DNA of 64,000 bases from contig KE159636.1 of the NCBI GenBank assembly GCA_000403315.2, positions 2,312,332-2,376,331 of the forward strand, read 5' to 3'. Under the pieces are notes generated by a model. It was not told the DNA's origin. It ran no database searches and saw only the letters and a program-made list of their open reading frames with translations. This DNA is from Lachnospiraceae bacterium A2. GTDB lineage: Bacteria > Bacillota > Clostridia > Lachnospirales > Lachnospiraceae. Made by a program: the position numbers and the translations under genes. Shown here piece by piece: positions 42,939 through 52,189 of the stretch (within the stretch, counting starts at the first letter, position 1; each line of letters opens with the position of its first letter).

Positions 42939-43388
42939 TCATATTCCTAAAGATTTTTTGATTTTTGGGATATATCTTCTCGAAACATAGGTTTGTGTAT
43001 TATCTTCAAAGCGAATACAAATCCTTCCTATTAGGCTTAAATCAATATCCCGAATTTTTTTGACATTAATGATTTCTGAATTAGAGATGCGGAGAAACTG
43101 TTTTTTGTCGAGAGCCGCTTCCAATTCATACAATCTATACCGTATTGCATACTCGCCTTGATGTGTTTGAATGTAGACCTTTTGATTTCCCATATATATT
43201 CGGAAAACATCAGTCACATTTACAATCTTAGCTATATCATCTCTGTATGCTGTTAATGTTTCAAGGCTCTTTTTATCAAACTCTACAATATGTTCATAAA
43301 GAGCATTGACCGTTCTGCTTTGTTCCTGTGCTGTAATTAGAACCTCCACTTCCTCTACGGAACGGTCTATGTTTATCCCGACTTTCAA
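42939..43388 (-). CDS. LytTR-family DNA-binding regulator
   Basis: The 149-residue protein has a C-terminal LytTR domain: YRLYELEAALDKKQFLRISNSEIINVKKI, then ICIRFEDNTQTYVSRRYIPKIKKSLG. There is no receiver domain. TTG 43388 was chosen because GGAGGTGACAC lies before it. This LytTR-DUF3021 pair is common in Firmicutes, where the membrane protein is thought to restrain the regulator. Confidence 0.85.
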   Translation of the reverse strand: MKVGINIDRSVEEVEVLITAQEQSRTVNALYEHIVEFDKKSLETLTAYRDDIAKIVNVTDVFRIYMGNQKVYIQTHQGEYAIRYRLYELEAALDKKQFLRISNSEIINVKKIRDIDLSLIGRICIRFEDNTQTYVSRRYIPKIKKSLGI

Positions 43389-43499
43389 AGTGTCACCTCC
43401 TATCTGCATCCAATTATACTATCGGATTTTTAGAAAATCTATGATGCCACGGTATGTGGTAGTGAATTTGCGATGGACGGTAAAACCATTTTGTAAGCA

Positions 43500-43886
43500 T
43501 CAATCGTGACACTTTATATGTTCACAAAATGATTTCATAAGTTCGACAGCTTCAGATTTATTAAATCCCAACTCAAACATGTTACTCATATATGAGCAAC
43601 AAAGTATCTTGACAGTTTCTTGCTTTTTATCTTGTATATGCTTAGCATCTTGCGTAACAGTGAATTTACCGCTTCTTGAGCAAGTGATAAGTTGTTCCTG
43701 CTTTAACCTTTTATAAGACTTCGCAACAGTATTCGGGTTTATATGTAACAATTTTGCCATTTCACGGATAGACGGGATAGATTCCCCTGAACAAAGATTT
43801 CCGCAAAGAATTTTATACAACATTTTGTTGCAAAGTTGCAGATAAATAGGCGTAACATCGTGGAACACCCAATTCTCGTAATCCAT
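43500..43886 (-). CDS. GntR-family (YtrA-type) repressor
   Basis: The 128-residue protein has an N-terminal winged HTH (PIYLQLCNKMLYKILCG, IPSIREMAKLLHINPNTVAKSYKRL) and only a short C-terminal helical tail, as in YtrA-type regulators of ABC transporters. ATG 43886 follows GAAGGA. It is transcribed away from the ABC transporter genes at 44046 with a perfect 14-bp inverted repeat in between, so it probably represses both. Confidence 0.85.
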   Translation of the reverse strand: MDYENWVFHDVTPIYLQLCNKMLYKILCGNLCSGESIPSIREMAKLLHINPNTVAKSYKRLKQEQLITCSRSGKFTVTQDAKHIQDKKQETVKILCCSYMSNMFELGFNKSEAVELMKSFCEHIKCHD

Positions 43887-43947
43887 TAGGTTTCCTTCTT
43901 CCAATAGAAATATACATTATTGATAATAGTAGCCTGTGCTTTCTTTT

Positions 43948-43990
43948 GAATGAGTAAATCACGCAAAAAAATTGCTTGATTTACTCATTC
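43948..43990. promoter_or_regulatory. Candidate GntR operator between gntR and the ABC genes
   Basis: GAATGAGTAAATCA (43948-43961) and TGATTTACTCATTC (43977-43990) are perfect inverted copies separated by 15 bases, in the divergent promoter region. Confidence 0.7.
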
Positions 43991-44045
43991 ACTTTTTCAT
44001 TAACAAGAGTAGAATGTGGATATCAAAATGAAAAGGAGATTTGCT

Positions 44046-44795
44046 ATGAGTACATTATTGGAAGCAAAAGAAGTAACAAAAATCTATGGAAAAGCGGGAC
44101 ATCCCAGTTTAAACAAGGTATCCTTTCGTATTGCCGAGGGTGAATTTATTGGCATTATGGGGGCATCTGGCTCTGGAAAGACCACTTTGCTCAATGTTCT
44201 TTCCACGATAGATACTCCTACAAGCGGAGATATCTGGATTAACGGCGTGAACTTGAAAAATCTCAACCATACAAGTGCTGCCGATTTTCGCAAAGACAAT
44301 TTAGGATTTATTTTTCAAGAGTATTTTCTGCTTGACAGCCTTACTATCCGTGAGAATATATCCGTTCCTCTTACCCTCCAGAAACTTCCGCCTAAAAAAA
44401 TCGAAAATATGGTGAGAAGTCTGGCAGAAAGATTTGGCATAGCATCGCAGTTGGGCAAATATCCCCATGAATTGTCTGGCGGACAGCGGCAAAGGGCATC
44501 CGCAGCAAGGGCGATTGTAAAGCAGCCAAGTATATTGTTTGCAGACGAGCCAACGGGAGCGTTAGATTCAAGCTCAGCTACGGAACTGTTGAATACTTTG
44601 TATGAAGCCAACCAAGAACTGCATACCACCATATTGATGGTTACGCATGACGCTTATGCAGCGAGCTTTGCAAGCCGCATTCTTATTTTTAAGGACGGCT
44701 GTATTATCAAGGAACTTGCCAAATATGGCAGTAACAGGCGTGACTTCTATGAAGCTATTGCTGCGGAAGTTGCCAGATTAGATACTGAACGATAA
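44046..44795 (+). CDS. BceA-like ABC transporter ATPase
   Basis: The 249-residue ATPase of the MacB/BceA group has Walker A GASGSGKTTLLNVLSTIDTP, Q-loop FIFQEYFLLD, signature ELSGGQRQRASAARAI, Walker B ILFADEPTGALDS and switch VTHDAYAAS. AAAAGGAG precedes ATG 44046. Its permease follows 15 bases later. In Bce systems such pairs detect and remove peptide antibiotics such as bacitracin or lantibiotics and signal to a kinase. Confidence 0.9.
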   Translation: MSTLLEAKEVTKIYGKAGHPSLNKVSFRIAEGEFIGIMGASGSGKTTLLNVLSTIDTPTSGDIWINGVNLKNLNHTSAADFRKDNLGFIFQEYFLLDSLTIRENISVPLTLQKLPPKKIENMVRSLAERFGIASQLGKYPHELSGGQRQRASAARAIVKQPSILFADEPTGALDSSSATELLNTLYEANQELHTTILMVTHDAYAASFASRILIFKDGCIIKELAKYGSNRRDFYEAIAAEVARLDTER

Positions 44796-44810
44796 GGGGG
44801 GGGGAAAACA

Positions 44811-46820
44811 ATGAATAATTTATCTATGGCATTTAAGAATTTAAGGAAAAATTTTTCATTTTATGCTCTTTATCTGCTGTCTGTATCCCTTGTTATTACG
44901 GTCTACTTTGCGTTTACATCATTTTCAATGAACAGCGTAATGCTTGAGAAAATATCGGGGGATGGTCGAGTAGAATCCATGTGCAATGTCATTTCTGTAT
45001 TTCTGGTAGCCTTTGTGATTTTTTATATGTCATATTCAAATCGCTTCTTTTTGAGACGCCGTACTAAGGAACTCGGGATTTATGCATTGTTAGGTTATAG
45101 AAAATCAAAGATGCTTTCTCTGCTTGTATCTGAAAATATTTTAATCGGTTGCGGCTCTCTTATCGTAGGCTTGGTATTGGGAGCTATTATGCATAAGGGC
45201 ATTGTATATGGGACAACAGCTCTTTTGAATTTGTCAATAGATAATGCGGAAATCCATTTTTTTAATTTAAATGCTATTAAAAACACTGTCATTTTTATTT
45301 TTTTGATAATGTGTGTAATGGCTATATCAAATGCTTTCTTTCTTTTCAGAACTTCGCTCATGGATTTGGTTCGGTTTGAAAAAAGTGCGGAGAAAAGAAT
45401 GAAATTCAAAAAAGCACCTGCTATATTCGGCTTTATTCTAATCATTGTCGGATATGGACTGGCATTGGATATTTTCCGTGGCTCTGATTCCTTATGGTTT
45501 ACTGTTGGGTTTTACCAGACAGGGCTGTTGACTGCCGTGTTAATCGTAGTGGGAACTGTCCTGTTCATTGCTTCTTTTCTCCCGTTTGCTGTGCAGAAAA
45601 GCAAGCAGCATAAGAAAACATTTTATACCGAAACAAAGATTGTGACGGCTCCTAATTTTGTTTATCGCATACGCTCTAATGCTAAGACTTTAATAATGCT
45701 TACGCTTTTATCAGCAGCGACATTGACTGTTTCAAGTGTAATGGCACTATCGCTTTTCTATCCTATTGCTGCAGTTGCTCGGATAGCTCCCTCTGAGTTG
45801 GAATTTAGAATTGAGGAAGAAGGACAGTTAAACAATGCAAAATTGCTTGTTAGCCAATATGCACCCGATGATTCCGTAACTTATATTCAAACTGATATTT
45901 ATAAGGTGACTGCATCTGCCGAAAAACTCCCTATGGAGTATAGCGTGGGAACTTCAAAAGGCAGTGCTGACAATGAAAATATATTTCGAGAAGCGGGTTT
46001 TGAGTGCATCTCATATTCGCAATATGTCTCTTTGTTACAGGCTCAAAGGAGAAATGATATTGTAGCTAAGCTATCGGTATTGCAGGATGACGAGTGCATT
46101 TTGGTAAAATATCAGCCCAATGCTGATGGGAGTAATGAAACTGGCAGCATCTATTCCTTGAATATCAATGACGGCAGCATACCACTTACTGTAAAAGCAA
46201 CAACACTGAACAATCCTATTTCCTTTGCAAACAGCATAGGTACAATGATTGTAAGTGATAATGTTTATGAACAGATAAAATCTGGTACAGTTTTAGAAAA
46301 CAGTATTGTGAGCATAAATGGCGAGGGCATCGGAGATAACGAGAATTTGTTCGAGGACATGAGCAATCTGCTTAGTAATAGCCCATATTTACAGGGACAT
46401 TCCCATAGAGTGAATGAGATTATGTCGGCAAGCAGCTCAACTTTCCTTTTGATTGGATTTTTGGTTGTACTGTTTTTCATTGCAACAGGCAGTATCTTAT
46501 ATTTTAATAATATTTCTGCGGTTTCGGATTCAAAAGCAGATTATGAAATACTCAGTAAAATGGGATACTCAAACAGAAAGCTAAAGAGGATTCTCAGAAA
46601 ACAGGTTTTAACCTTTTTCAGCATTCCATTCCTTTTCGGGTTGATAGACTGTATATTCGCAACGATTGTTTATAAAACAGGGCTCATGCAGGATTTGCTT
46701 GGAAATACGATTACTCTTTATTTCCCTACTATGATTGCGATAGCTCTGACAGCTTCAATATATTTCATATATTACTTCATTACAGTCCATACTTGTTATA
46801 AAACAGTACTAAAGGATTAA
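44811..46820 (+). CDS. BceB-like FtsX-type permease
   Basis: The 669-residue protein has about ten membrane helices: one at the start (YALYLLSVSLVITVYFAFTS), three after it, a large extracytoplasmic domain of about 200 residues before the eighth helix (residues about 330-550), and a C-terminal FtsX block (STFLLIGFLVVLFFIATGSI). The size and layout are those of BceB. AAGGGGGGGGG precedes ATG 44811. It works with the ATPase encoded just upstream. Confidence 0.88.
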   Translation: MNNLSMAFKNLRKNFSFYALYLLSVSLVITVYFAFTSFSMNSVMLEKISGDGRVESMCNVISVFLVAFVIFYMSYSNRFFLRRRTKELGIYALLGYRKSKMLSLLVSENILIGCGSLIVGLVLGAIMHKGIVYGTTALLNLSIDNAEIHFFNLNAIKNTVIFIFLIMCVMAISNAFFLFRTSLMDLVRFEKSAEKRMKFKKAPAIFGFILIIVGYGLALDIFRGSDSLWFTVGFYQTGLLTAVLIVVGTVLFIASFLPFAVQKSKQHKKTFYTETKIVTAPNFVYRIRSNAKTLIMLTLLSAATLTVSSVMALSLFYPIAAVARIAPSELEFRIEEEGQLNNAKLLVSQYAPDDSVTYIQTDIYKVTASAEKLPMEYSVGTSKGSADNENIFREAGFECISYSQYVSLLQAQRRNDIVAKLSVLQDDECILVKYQPNADGSNETGSIYSLNINDGSIPLTVKATTLNNPISFANSIGTMIVSDNVYEQIKSGTVLENSIVSINGEGIGDNENLFEDMSNLLSNSPYLQGHSHRVNEIMSASSSTFLLIGFLVVLFFIATGSILYFNNISAVSDSKADYEILSKMGYSNRKLKRILRKQVLTFFSIPFLFGLIDCIFATIVYKTGLMQDLLGNTITLYFPTMIAIALTASIYFIYYFITVHTCYKTVLKD

Positions 46821-46825
46821 CCATG

Positions 46826-46858
46826 ACCAAGCTGTCGGCAGAGTGTCGGCAGCTTGGT
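46826..46858 (+). terminator. Terminator after the BceB-like gene
   Basis: ACCAAGCTG and CAGCTTGGT form a 9-bp stem with a 15-base loop; the T tract is weak (ACTCTTTA). A promoter-like TACAAT follows at about 46884. Confidence 0.5.
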
Positions 46859-46919
46859 ACTCTTTATCTTAGCATGAAAATATGGTACAATACAGAAAAC
46901 TCATACGGGAGTGATAAAA

Positions 46920-48479
46920 ATGAAAGACATGGTATCAAAATCACTATTCCTAACGAATTACCTTTTGATTATCTTTTATATAAGTTGGAATATAAACGAG
47001 AAACAGACTGCCATAGGTAGCGGTGTTCCACTTCTTATATCCAGTTTGATGCTGATTGATGTTACCTACATCAGCTCCTGCAATATCAGAGAAAGCAAAG
47101 TAATGAATTTGTTTTGCGGATTATTGGCTTTAGATAGTTGGTATCTGCTGTTGTCCTTTGAAGAAGGACGAGTTGAACAGGTCATCCTTACTGCACTACA
47201 CCCTATCATATGTTATTTATCCATTAAATTTATCCTGATGTTTTTGTTTCAAGGAAGCGGATATAAATTTAGAAAGGCAACTAATCTTTTGCTTTTTGTA
47301 ACCTGTGTCGGCTCTCTTGTTGGTATTGCCATATCGGACAGGGCATTCGCCTGTTTGTATGGAATACAGTTTTTGGCGGGATGGTTATCCTTTTTCTTTG
47401 TTTTGACTTATCACCGAAAAAGAGTTGCATTTGTCTTAAAGAGCGAATGGAAGTCTATTCTATTTTCCGTTATAGTTATTACAATGTTCTTCATTACGTA
47501 TTGTATCGCTACAGTCAATGTAAAAAATCACATTGCAAATTTTGGAATATATATTCCCATGCTTCTGTTTCTTATGAGCATTCATGGTATAGTAATTAAA
47601 GGACAAGACAGTTATCCGCTTTCTACTGTATTCAATAAAAGACAGACAGCACTAGTCCTTTGCCTGTCATTTTTTACTCTTGTGCTGATAGTTATGTTTA
47701 TAGGTGGTGGTGATAAAGAACTGTTTGTTGCGATAAATACGGTATTTGCTTTTGTCTACATCTGCAATATTGTTTTGGGGGAAAGTCTAATGCATGGTAA
47801 AAGCAGAATTATTAAAGAAAGTAAATATAAGTTGGCTTTGCGACAGTTGCAGCAAGAGGAACTGTTAAAAACAGAATTTGCAAATTTTCTTCATGATGAT
47901 GTACTTCAAGACCTTCTCTCAATTAAAAATATGATGGCGAAGGCTCATCGTCCAGATATACAGGACATTATTATTGAAACACTTGATAATTTGAACACGC
48001 ATATCCGTGAACAAATGCAGGATTACCATCCTGTTATTTTGAAAAACTTAACTGTCAAAGAAAATTATCAAAATCTGGTTGAAGCTATTTCGCAGTCTTT
48101 TCCGCAACGAAATATTGTGGTATCTTTTGATTGTTCTGATACCTTATTTTTAGTCGAGCCATATAATGTACTGATATATCGGTTACTCAAGGAGCTTCTC
48201 ACTAATATTTTTAAGCATTCAGAAGGCAATCGAGCTTGGGTGATGCTCACGCATGAAAACGGCATTATTGAATTATGTGTCAGCGATGATGGAAACGCCA
48301 CCTCAGACAGTTTGCTTTCTATTGACAAATCGAAACATAAAGGCATTGCTTCTATTACCGAGCAAGTAAATAATATGAGCGGCTCAATAACTATTTCGGA
48401 TAACTCGCCACATGGCATTTGCATACAAATCACACTACCAATGAAAGGGGATGTTTCTTATCAATATTTTGTTAGTTGA
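46920..48479 (+). CDS. Sensor histidine kinase, NarX/DegS-like with membrane sensor
   Basis: About 519 residues. The first 300 hold about eight membrane helices without a large loop. A HisKA_3 dimerisation domain follows with FLHDDVLQDLLSIKNMM (phospho-His) and an HATPase domain with LLKELLTNIFKHSEG (N box). The layout resembles ComP-type kinases that sense through the membrane. ATG 46920 has GGGAG eight bases upstream; a GTG at 46911 is possible. It overlaps the response regulator by 29 bases. Confidence 0.82.
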   Translation: MKDMVSKSLFLTNYLLIIFYISWNINEKQTAIGSGVPLLISSLMLIDVTYISSCNIRESKVMNLFCGLLALDSWYLLLSFEEGRVEQVILTALHPIICYLSIKFILMFLFQGSGYKFRKATNLLLFVTCVGSLVGIAISDRAFACLYGIQFLAGWLSFFFVLTYHRKRVAFVLKSEWKSILFSVIVITMFFITYCIATVNVKNHIANFGIYIPMLLFLMSIHGIVIKGQDSYPLSTVFNKRQTALVLCLSFFTLVLIVMFIGGGDKELFVAINTVFAFVYICNIVLGESLMHGKSRIIKESKYKLALRQLQQEELLKTEFANFLHDDVLQDLLSIKNMMAKAHRPDIQDIIIETLDNLNTHIREQMQDYHPVILKNLTVKENYQNLVEAISQSFPQRNIVVSFDCSDTLFLVEPYNVLIYRLLKELLTNIFKHSEGNRAWVMLTHENGIIELCVSDDGNATSDSLLSIDKSKHKGIASITEQVNNMSGSITISDNSPHGICIQITLPMKGDVSYQYFVS

Positions 48480-49071
48480 TGACCATACGCTTTTCGCCAA
48501 AAGTCTTTCAGTTGCTTTAGATGGGTATAATGAAATTGAGCATTTCTATTCAACACAGGACATTCAAGGCATATGGCAAATGGTTTGCGATAAAAACATA
48601 GATATTATTTTAATGGATATTAACCTCGGCAATTTAAGCGATACGGATGGACTGGAAATAGCATCAAATCTACTGAAATCAAGTCCTATGGTGAAGGTAA
48701 TTGTTCTTACAGGATATGACCTGCCTGTATATAGACACGAAGCAAAGAAAATCGGTATCAGTGGCTTCCTTAACAAAAATATCAGCCCTGATGATTTAAT
48801 TTCTTCGCTAATTCATGTTTCTCGTGGAAACACTTGCTTTCCATCCGAAAGTACTGAAATAATGATTGAAGATTTAACAAGTATGGAAAAGAAGATATTA
48901 CAGCTTATTAGTAGCGGTAAAAAACGGAAATGTGTCGCTGATGAGCTATATATGAGTGAGAGGACACTTTCTAATCACTTGCAGCACATTTTTGAAAAGT
49001 TAGATGTTTCCTCTGTTGTAGAAGCCGTAACAAAAGCCATTCAACTCGGATACATACCGCCAATATGTTAA
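48451..49071 (+). CDS. NarL/FixJ-family response regulator
   Basis: The 206-residue protein has a receiver domain (INILLVDDHTLFAKSL, phospho-acceptor IILMDINLG, switch Lys in GFLNKNISPDD). A LuxR-type HTH is shortened compared with typical members (MEKKILQLISSGKKRKCVADELYMSERTLSNHLQHIFEKLDV). The start lies inside the kinase gene after GAAAGGGG, so the two are coupled. Probable targets are the ABC genes upstream. Confidence 0.85.
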   Translation: MFLINILLVDDHTLFAKSLSVALDGYNEIEHFYSTQDIQGIWQMVCDKNIDIILMDINLGNLSDTDGLEIASNLLKSSPMVKVIVLTGYDLPVYRHEAKKIGISGFLNKNISPDDLISSLIHVSRGNTCFPSESTEIMIEDLTSMEKKILQLISSGKKRKCVADELYMSERTLSNHLQHIFEKLDVSSVVEAVTKAIQLGYIPPIC

Positions 49072-49269
49072 ATGATAACTGTCTATTAGCTCTTTTTAAG
49101 TAGTAATTTGGGAGAGAAAATTTTAAATATTAATATTACATATATGAATTTTTTCTTCTCATATATAGAAATATAATCTCTAGTTTGCAGAGATTTCACA
49201 TCGTTTAAGTAGAACTTTCACTTCTGTACAATGTATAGCATAAAATCTATTAGTACAGGTGGTGAAAAA

Positions 49270-49542
49270 ATGAGCGAAGCCGCAGAAAACTTTGACTTTC
49301 TGGAATTAGGACAGGCAATCCAAAAAGCCCGTGAGAAGCAAAGAATTACAAGGGAAGAATTAGCTGAGGAACTTGGCATTTCGGCAAGGCATTTGCAGTC
49401 TATTGAAAAAGAAGGGCAGTATCCGAACTTTCGGCTGTTTATTCAGCTTGTGACAATGTTCCACATATCCGTAGACCAGTACATACACCCAGACGCCCCG
49501 ACAGGGAAAACAACTTTACGTCGGCGGTTAATGGACAGGTAA
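49270..49542 (+). CDS. XRE-family HTH protein
   Basis: The 90-residue DNA-binding protein has a standard XRE domain (LGQAIQKAREKQRITREELAEELGISARHLQSIEKEG) and a short tail with LRRRLMDR. AGGTGGTGAAAAA precedes ATG 49270. It overlaps nothing intact, but its 3' end joins the truncated third tyrosine recombinase, so that recombinase's 3' part may have been replaced by this gene's insertion. Confidence 0.82.
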   Translation: MSEAAENFDFLELGQAIQKAREKQRITREELAEELGISARHLQSIEKEGQYPNFRLFIQLVTMFHISVDQYIHPDAPTGKTTLRRRLMDR

Positions 49543-49545
49543 TTC

Positions 49546-49916
49546 ATGACAGGCTTTTCACGTTTTGAAAAGGGTATCTGTATGATTTTTTGGCACAGCA
49601 GCATATTTTCAGGGCTTTCTGCCTCCGCATATCTGAAAAAAGCCCGTATTGCCGCCAGTCTTTGGTTGCGCGTGGAGATACTGTTTCCCCGTTCATTTTT
49701 CAGCCATGAAAGGAAATCCTGTATCATACCGGGCGAAAAGTCAGATATGCCCAGGCTCTCTGCTTTTAACCCGTAAACATCACGGCAGAATGTGAGCAGA
49801 AGGGGGAACGTGTCACAGTATGAAGAAACCGTGTTCCCTGTCACATTCCGCAGTGAAGGCAGGTAAGTTGTTAAGTAGGCTGCTAAGATTCTTGAAAAGT
49901 CGGTTGGTTTTTTCAT
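49546..49916 (-). pseudogene. Tyrosine recombinase 3 of a trio, catalytic domain missing
   Basis: The frame begins with the core-binding domain of a tyrosine recombinase (DFSRILAAYLTTYLPSLRNV, SSYCDTFPLLLTFCRDV, STRNQRLAAIRAFFRYAEAE). After KREKPVMNYL it runs into unrelated residues at about 49546, so the catalytic domain with R-H-R-Y residues is absent. The start (ATG 49916) overlaps the stop of recombinase 2 in ATGA, showing they formed one operon. Confidence 0.75.
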
Positions 49917-50831
49917 TCTTCCTCCATTCTGGGGACGATTTCCCCAAAAGATGATTCTACAGCAGTTATTACATGAGGGAACATATCTGCTGTAAACTGT
50001 AGGTATGTTTGTGTGGACGATGTATTTTTATGACCGAGATACTGGCAAAGCAGCGGCATTACTGCCATGATGTTTTCTCCATTTAGGACAAGTTTGCGGA
50101 GTGACTTTACTGCGAATGTGTGCCTGAAATCATTCACCCTCGGCCCTTTCCCCGCGCCTCCATGGGAGATTCCTGCTTTCCAGAGCACTTTGCGGAATGA
50201 CATATACTTCGTGTTCTGAATACGCCTGCCCGTGCCCGGCAGGAAACACCGCCGTGCTGTCTGGAAAAAGCAGGGCGGTTTCTTCAAGGTATTCTTTGAA
50301 TTGGGCTGTCATTTCTTCTGCCAGTGGTATTTTTCTCTCTTTATTGAATTTAGCTCCCCTTATAAGGATTACGGCATGGCCATTGTAGAAAGATATATCG
50401 CTTTTTTCCAGGCTCAATGCTTCCCCGAGCCGTATCCCCGTGCATATGAGCAGGGAAAAAAGCATATAGAAAACTTTCTGCCTTTTTTTGGAGCGTTCCA
50501 TTTCACGGGCTGCATCAAGAAATTTCCGTAATTCCTCGTTTGTAAATATGTGCGGGCGGTATGCCCACGCCATAGCGGGCGGCACATAAGCGTCCCCGCC
50601 AGACCTTACAATGTACTGGCAGAGCTGCCTGAAAGTGTTCCGTCGGTTTTCGCAGGTTTTATCCCTTTCATAAATACGTTTGGAAGTCCATGCTTCAAAT
50701 ATTTCTTTTGTAATGGTATTTTCCTGAAAGCCATTTTCTTTCACAAACTTGTCAAAGTGCCATAAATTCCGCATCTCGCATATGTATTTGTTTCCAAGCC
50801 CCTGCTTTTCACGGATAAAGCCTGTAGCCAT
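49913..50831 (-). pseudogene. Tyrosine recombinase 2 of a trio, frameshifted
   Basis: The upstream frame (from 50831) holds the core-binding domain and the first catalytic part (LLICTGIRLGEALSLEKSDI, catalytic Arg). At about 50237, an extra G in GGG shifts the frame. The downstream frame continues correctly through YMSFRKVLWKAGISHGG, NDFRHTFAVKSL (H-x-x-R region) and LGHKNTSSTQTYLQF with the catalytic Tyr. All catalytic segments are present, but a single-base frameshift separates them. Confidence 0.8.
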
Positions 50832-51454
50832 GGCACAAGGGGAGAAACATCTGCCTTAACATATCCTTTTTTATAAAGAAAGCGGAAGAAAAAACGCAGC
50901 CCTGCCAAATGGACGGTTGCAGTGGCTTTTGAGTAGCCGCATAATCCAGCGGCGTACTCCGATATGGTTTTAGCATTGATTTCATCGATTTTTACCTGTT
51001 TGTCAATAAGGACAGCCTGCATAAAACGGCTTGCGGCATACAACCGTGATTTTACAGTTGACCTGCTGTTCAGATTTTCCTGGCAGAAAACTTCAAACTC
51101 TTCCCGCAGGCTTTCGGTTTCGCTGTCCCATATGATACGCCTGCGTGGAAGGGCTGAAGGGATTGCGCCGTTTTCCTGATATTCGTTAAGGAAACGGATG
51201 GCTCTAATGAAATCCCGTTCGTCATGCGTAAGGGTTCTTTCAAGGATTTCTGGATAATTGATTTTGTAATGCAGGTAATCCAGACCATTTACTGGCGCAT
51301 AGGACGCAATCCCTTTTGAGGAAAGATATTCAGAAAGCTCCTTCCATATTTTCCCATGCACGCAGAGGGACGTGGAGCTGTATCCTGTGTCTTTTAGGTT
51401 CTGTTTTGTTTGGTTGATTAGTTCCTCAAGGTTCGTGATTTTTTTATTTTCCAT
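50741..51454 (-). pseudogene. Tyrosine recombinase 1 of a trio, catalytic domain missing
   Basis: ATG 51454 follows GGAGGTGTTCAAA. The frame holds an N-terminal domain and a core-binding domain (STVKSRLYAASRFMQAVLIDKQ, SKATATVHLAGLRFFFRFLYKKGYV) and ends after SPLVPWLQ, with foreign residues to 50741. Its catalytic part is deleted and the DNA joins the start of recombinase 2. The three genes fit the recombinase-in-trio pattern. Confidence 0.75.
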
Positions 51455-51506
51455 TTTGAACACCTCCTGTGCCAAGTATATCGTCAGGAGATGAACTGCC
51501 TATGTG

Positions 51507-51582
51507 TTATGTAAAGTTTTGATATATAAAAATGGGTAAATCTCTCAGTATTATGAAAGATTTACCCATTCTCTTTACATAA
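51507..51582. repeat. Nested hairpin upstream of the recombinase trio
   Basis: A perfect 13-bp pair AATGGGTAAATCT / AGATTTACCCATT (51531 and 51558) lies inside an outer 9-bp pair TTATGTAAAG / CTTTACATAA (51507 and 51573). It may be a terminator or a recombinase end site. Confidence 0.55.
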
Positions 51583-51680
51583 ATGTTTTCTCTACATAAC
51601 GGGTTCCGGCATATTAAGAAAGAGGCAAAAGGGGACTTTATATCAGACAATTTCCCTTTTGCCGATACATATTTTTGGGC

Positions 51681-51709
51681 TTGACATATAAATCTTACTG
51701 ATATAATAT
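51681..51709 (+). promoter_or_regulatory. Candidate BlaI-controlled promoter of the beta-lactamase region
   Basis: TTGACA (51681), a 15-base spacer and TATAAT (51702). CTTACTGATATAATAT (51694-51709) matches 13 of 16 bases of the operator-like dyad before blaI. The next genes are a remnant (51929) and the beta-lactamase (52164). Confidence 0.45.
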
Positions 51710-51928
51710 TTATGTTGTTGCTCTGACATATGAGCAAATTTTTTTGCTCGTGAATCTTAGTTGTGTAATATTTAAAATGAAAAGTTATTTTGTGAAGGAT
51801 TTCTTTAGAGAGGTTTGAGAAAGAAATGATGTTATCAGGAAAAGAAGGCAGATTCTATCATTTGAACGAGCGAATGGTGATTATGTGTATACCGTAACAG
51901 GAAGAACTTAATCAATACAAAGAGCTTT

Positions 51929-52189
51929 GATAAGACGCACATTTCGGATACACCAGATATCCGTATCCCGATTTATGATGTCTATACAGCATTAGTTGAG
52001 AACTCCGTGGTTCAATTGGACGACTTTTACCGTGCGGATGCAACGGAGTTGGTATTTTTGCTGTGGGAATTATTCTTACAGTTTCAACAGAAAAGTATCG
52101 AAGTAAAAACAGATTTGGAAGCAAATGGAAAAAGAAAAATATCAGAAGAAAGCGGAGGTAATTATGAAAAAGAGGAACAACTATTTTAA
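51929..52189 (+). pseudogene. Unidentified gene remnant before the beta-lactamase
   Basis: The frame (DTPDIRIPIYDVYTALVENS, LVFLLWELFLQFQQKSIEVKT) looks like protein-coding DNA but has no start with a ribosome site, and the sequence just upstream (about 51840-51910) seems to continue it in another frame. The stop overlaps the lactamase start by 26 bases. Family unknown. The remainder of 51583-51928 shows only the promoter region and a short hairpin at about 51728-51748. Confidence 0.35.
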
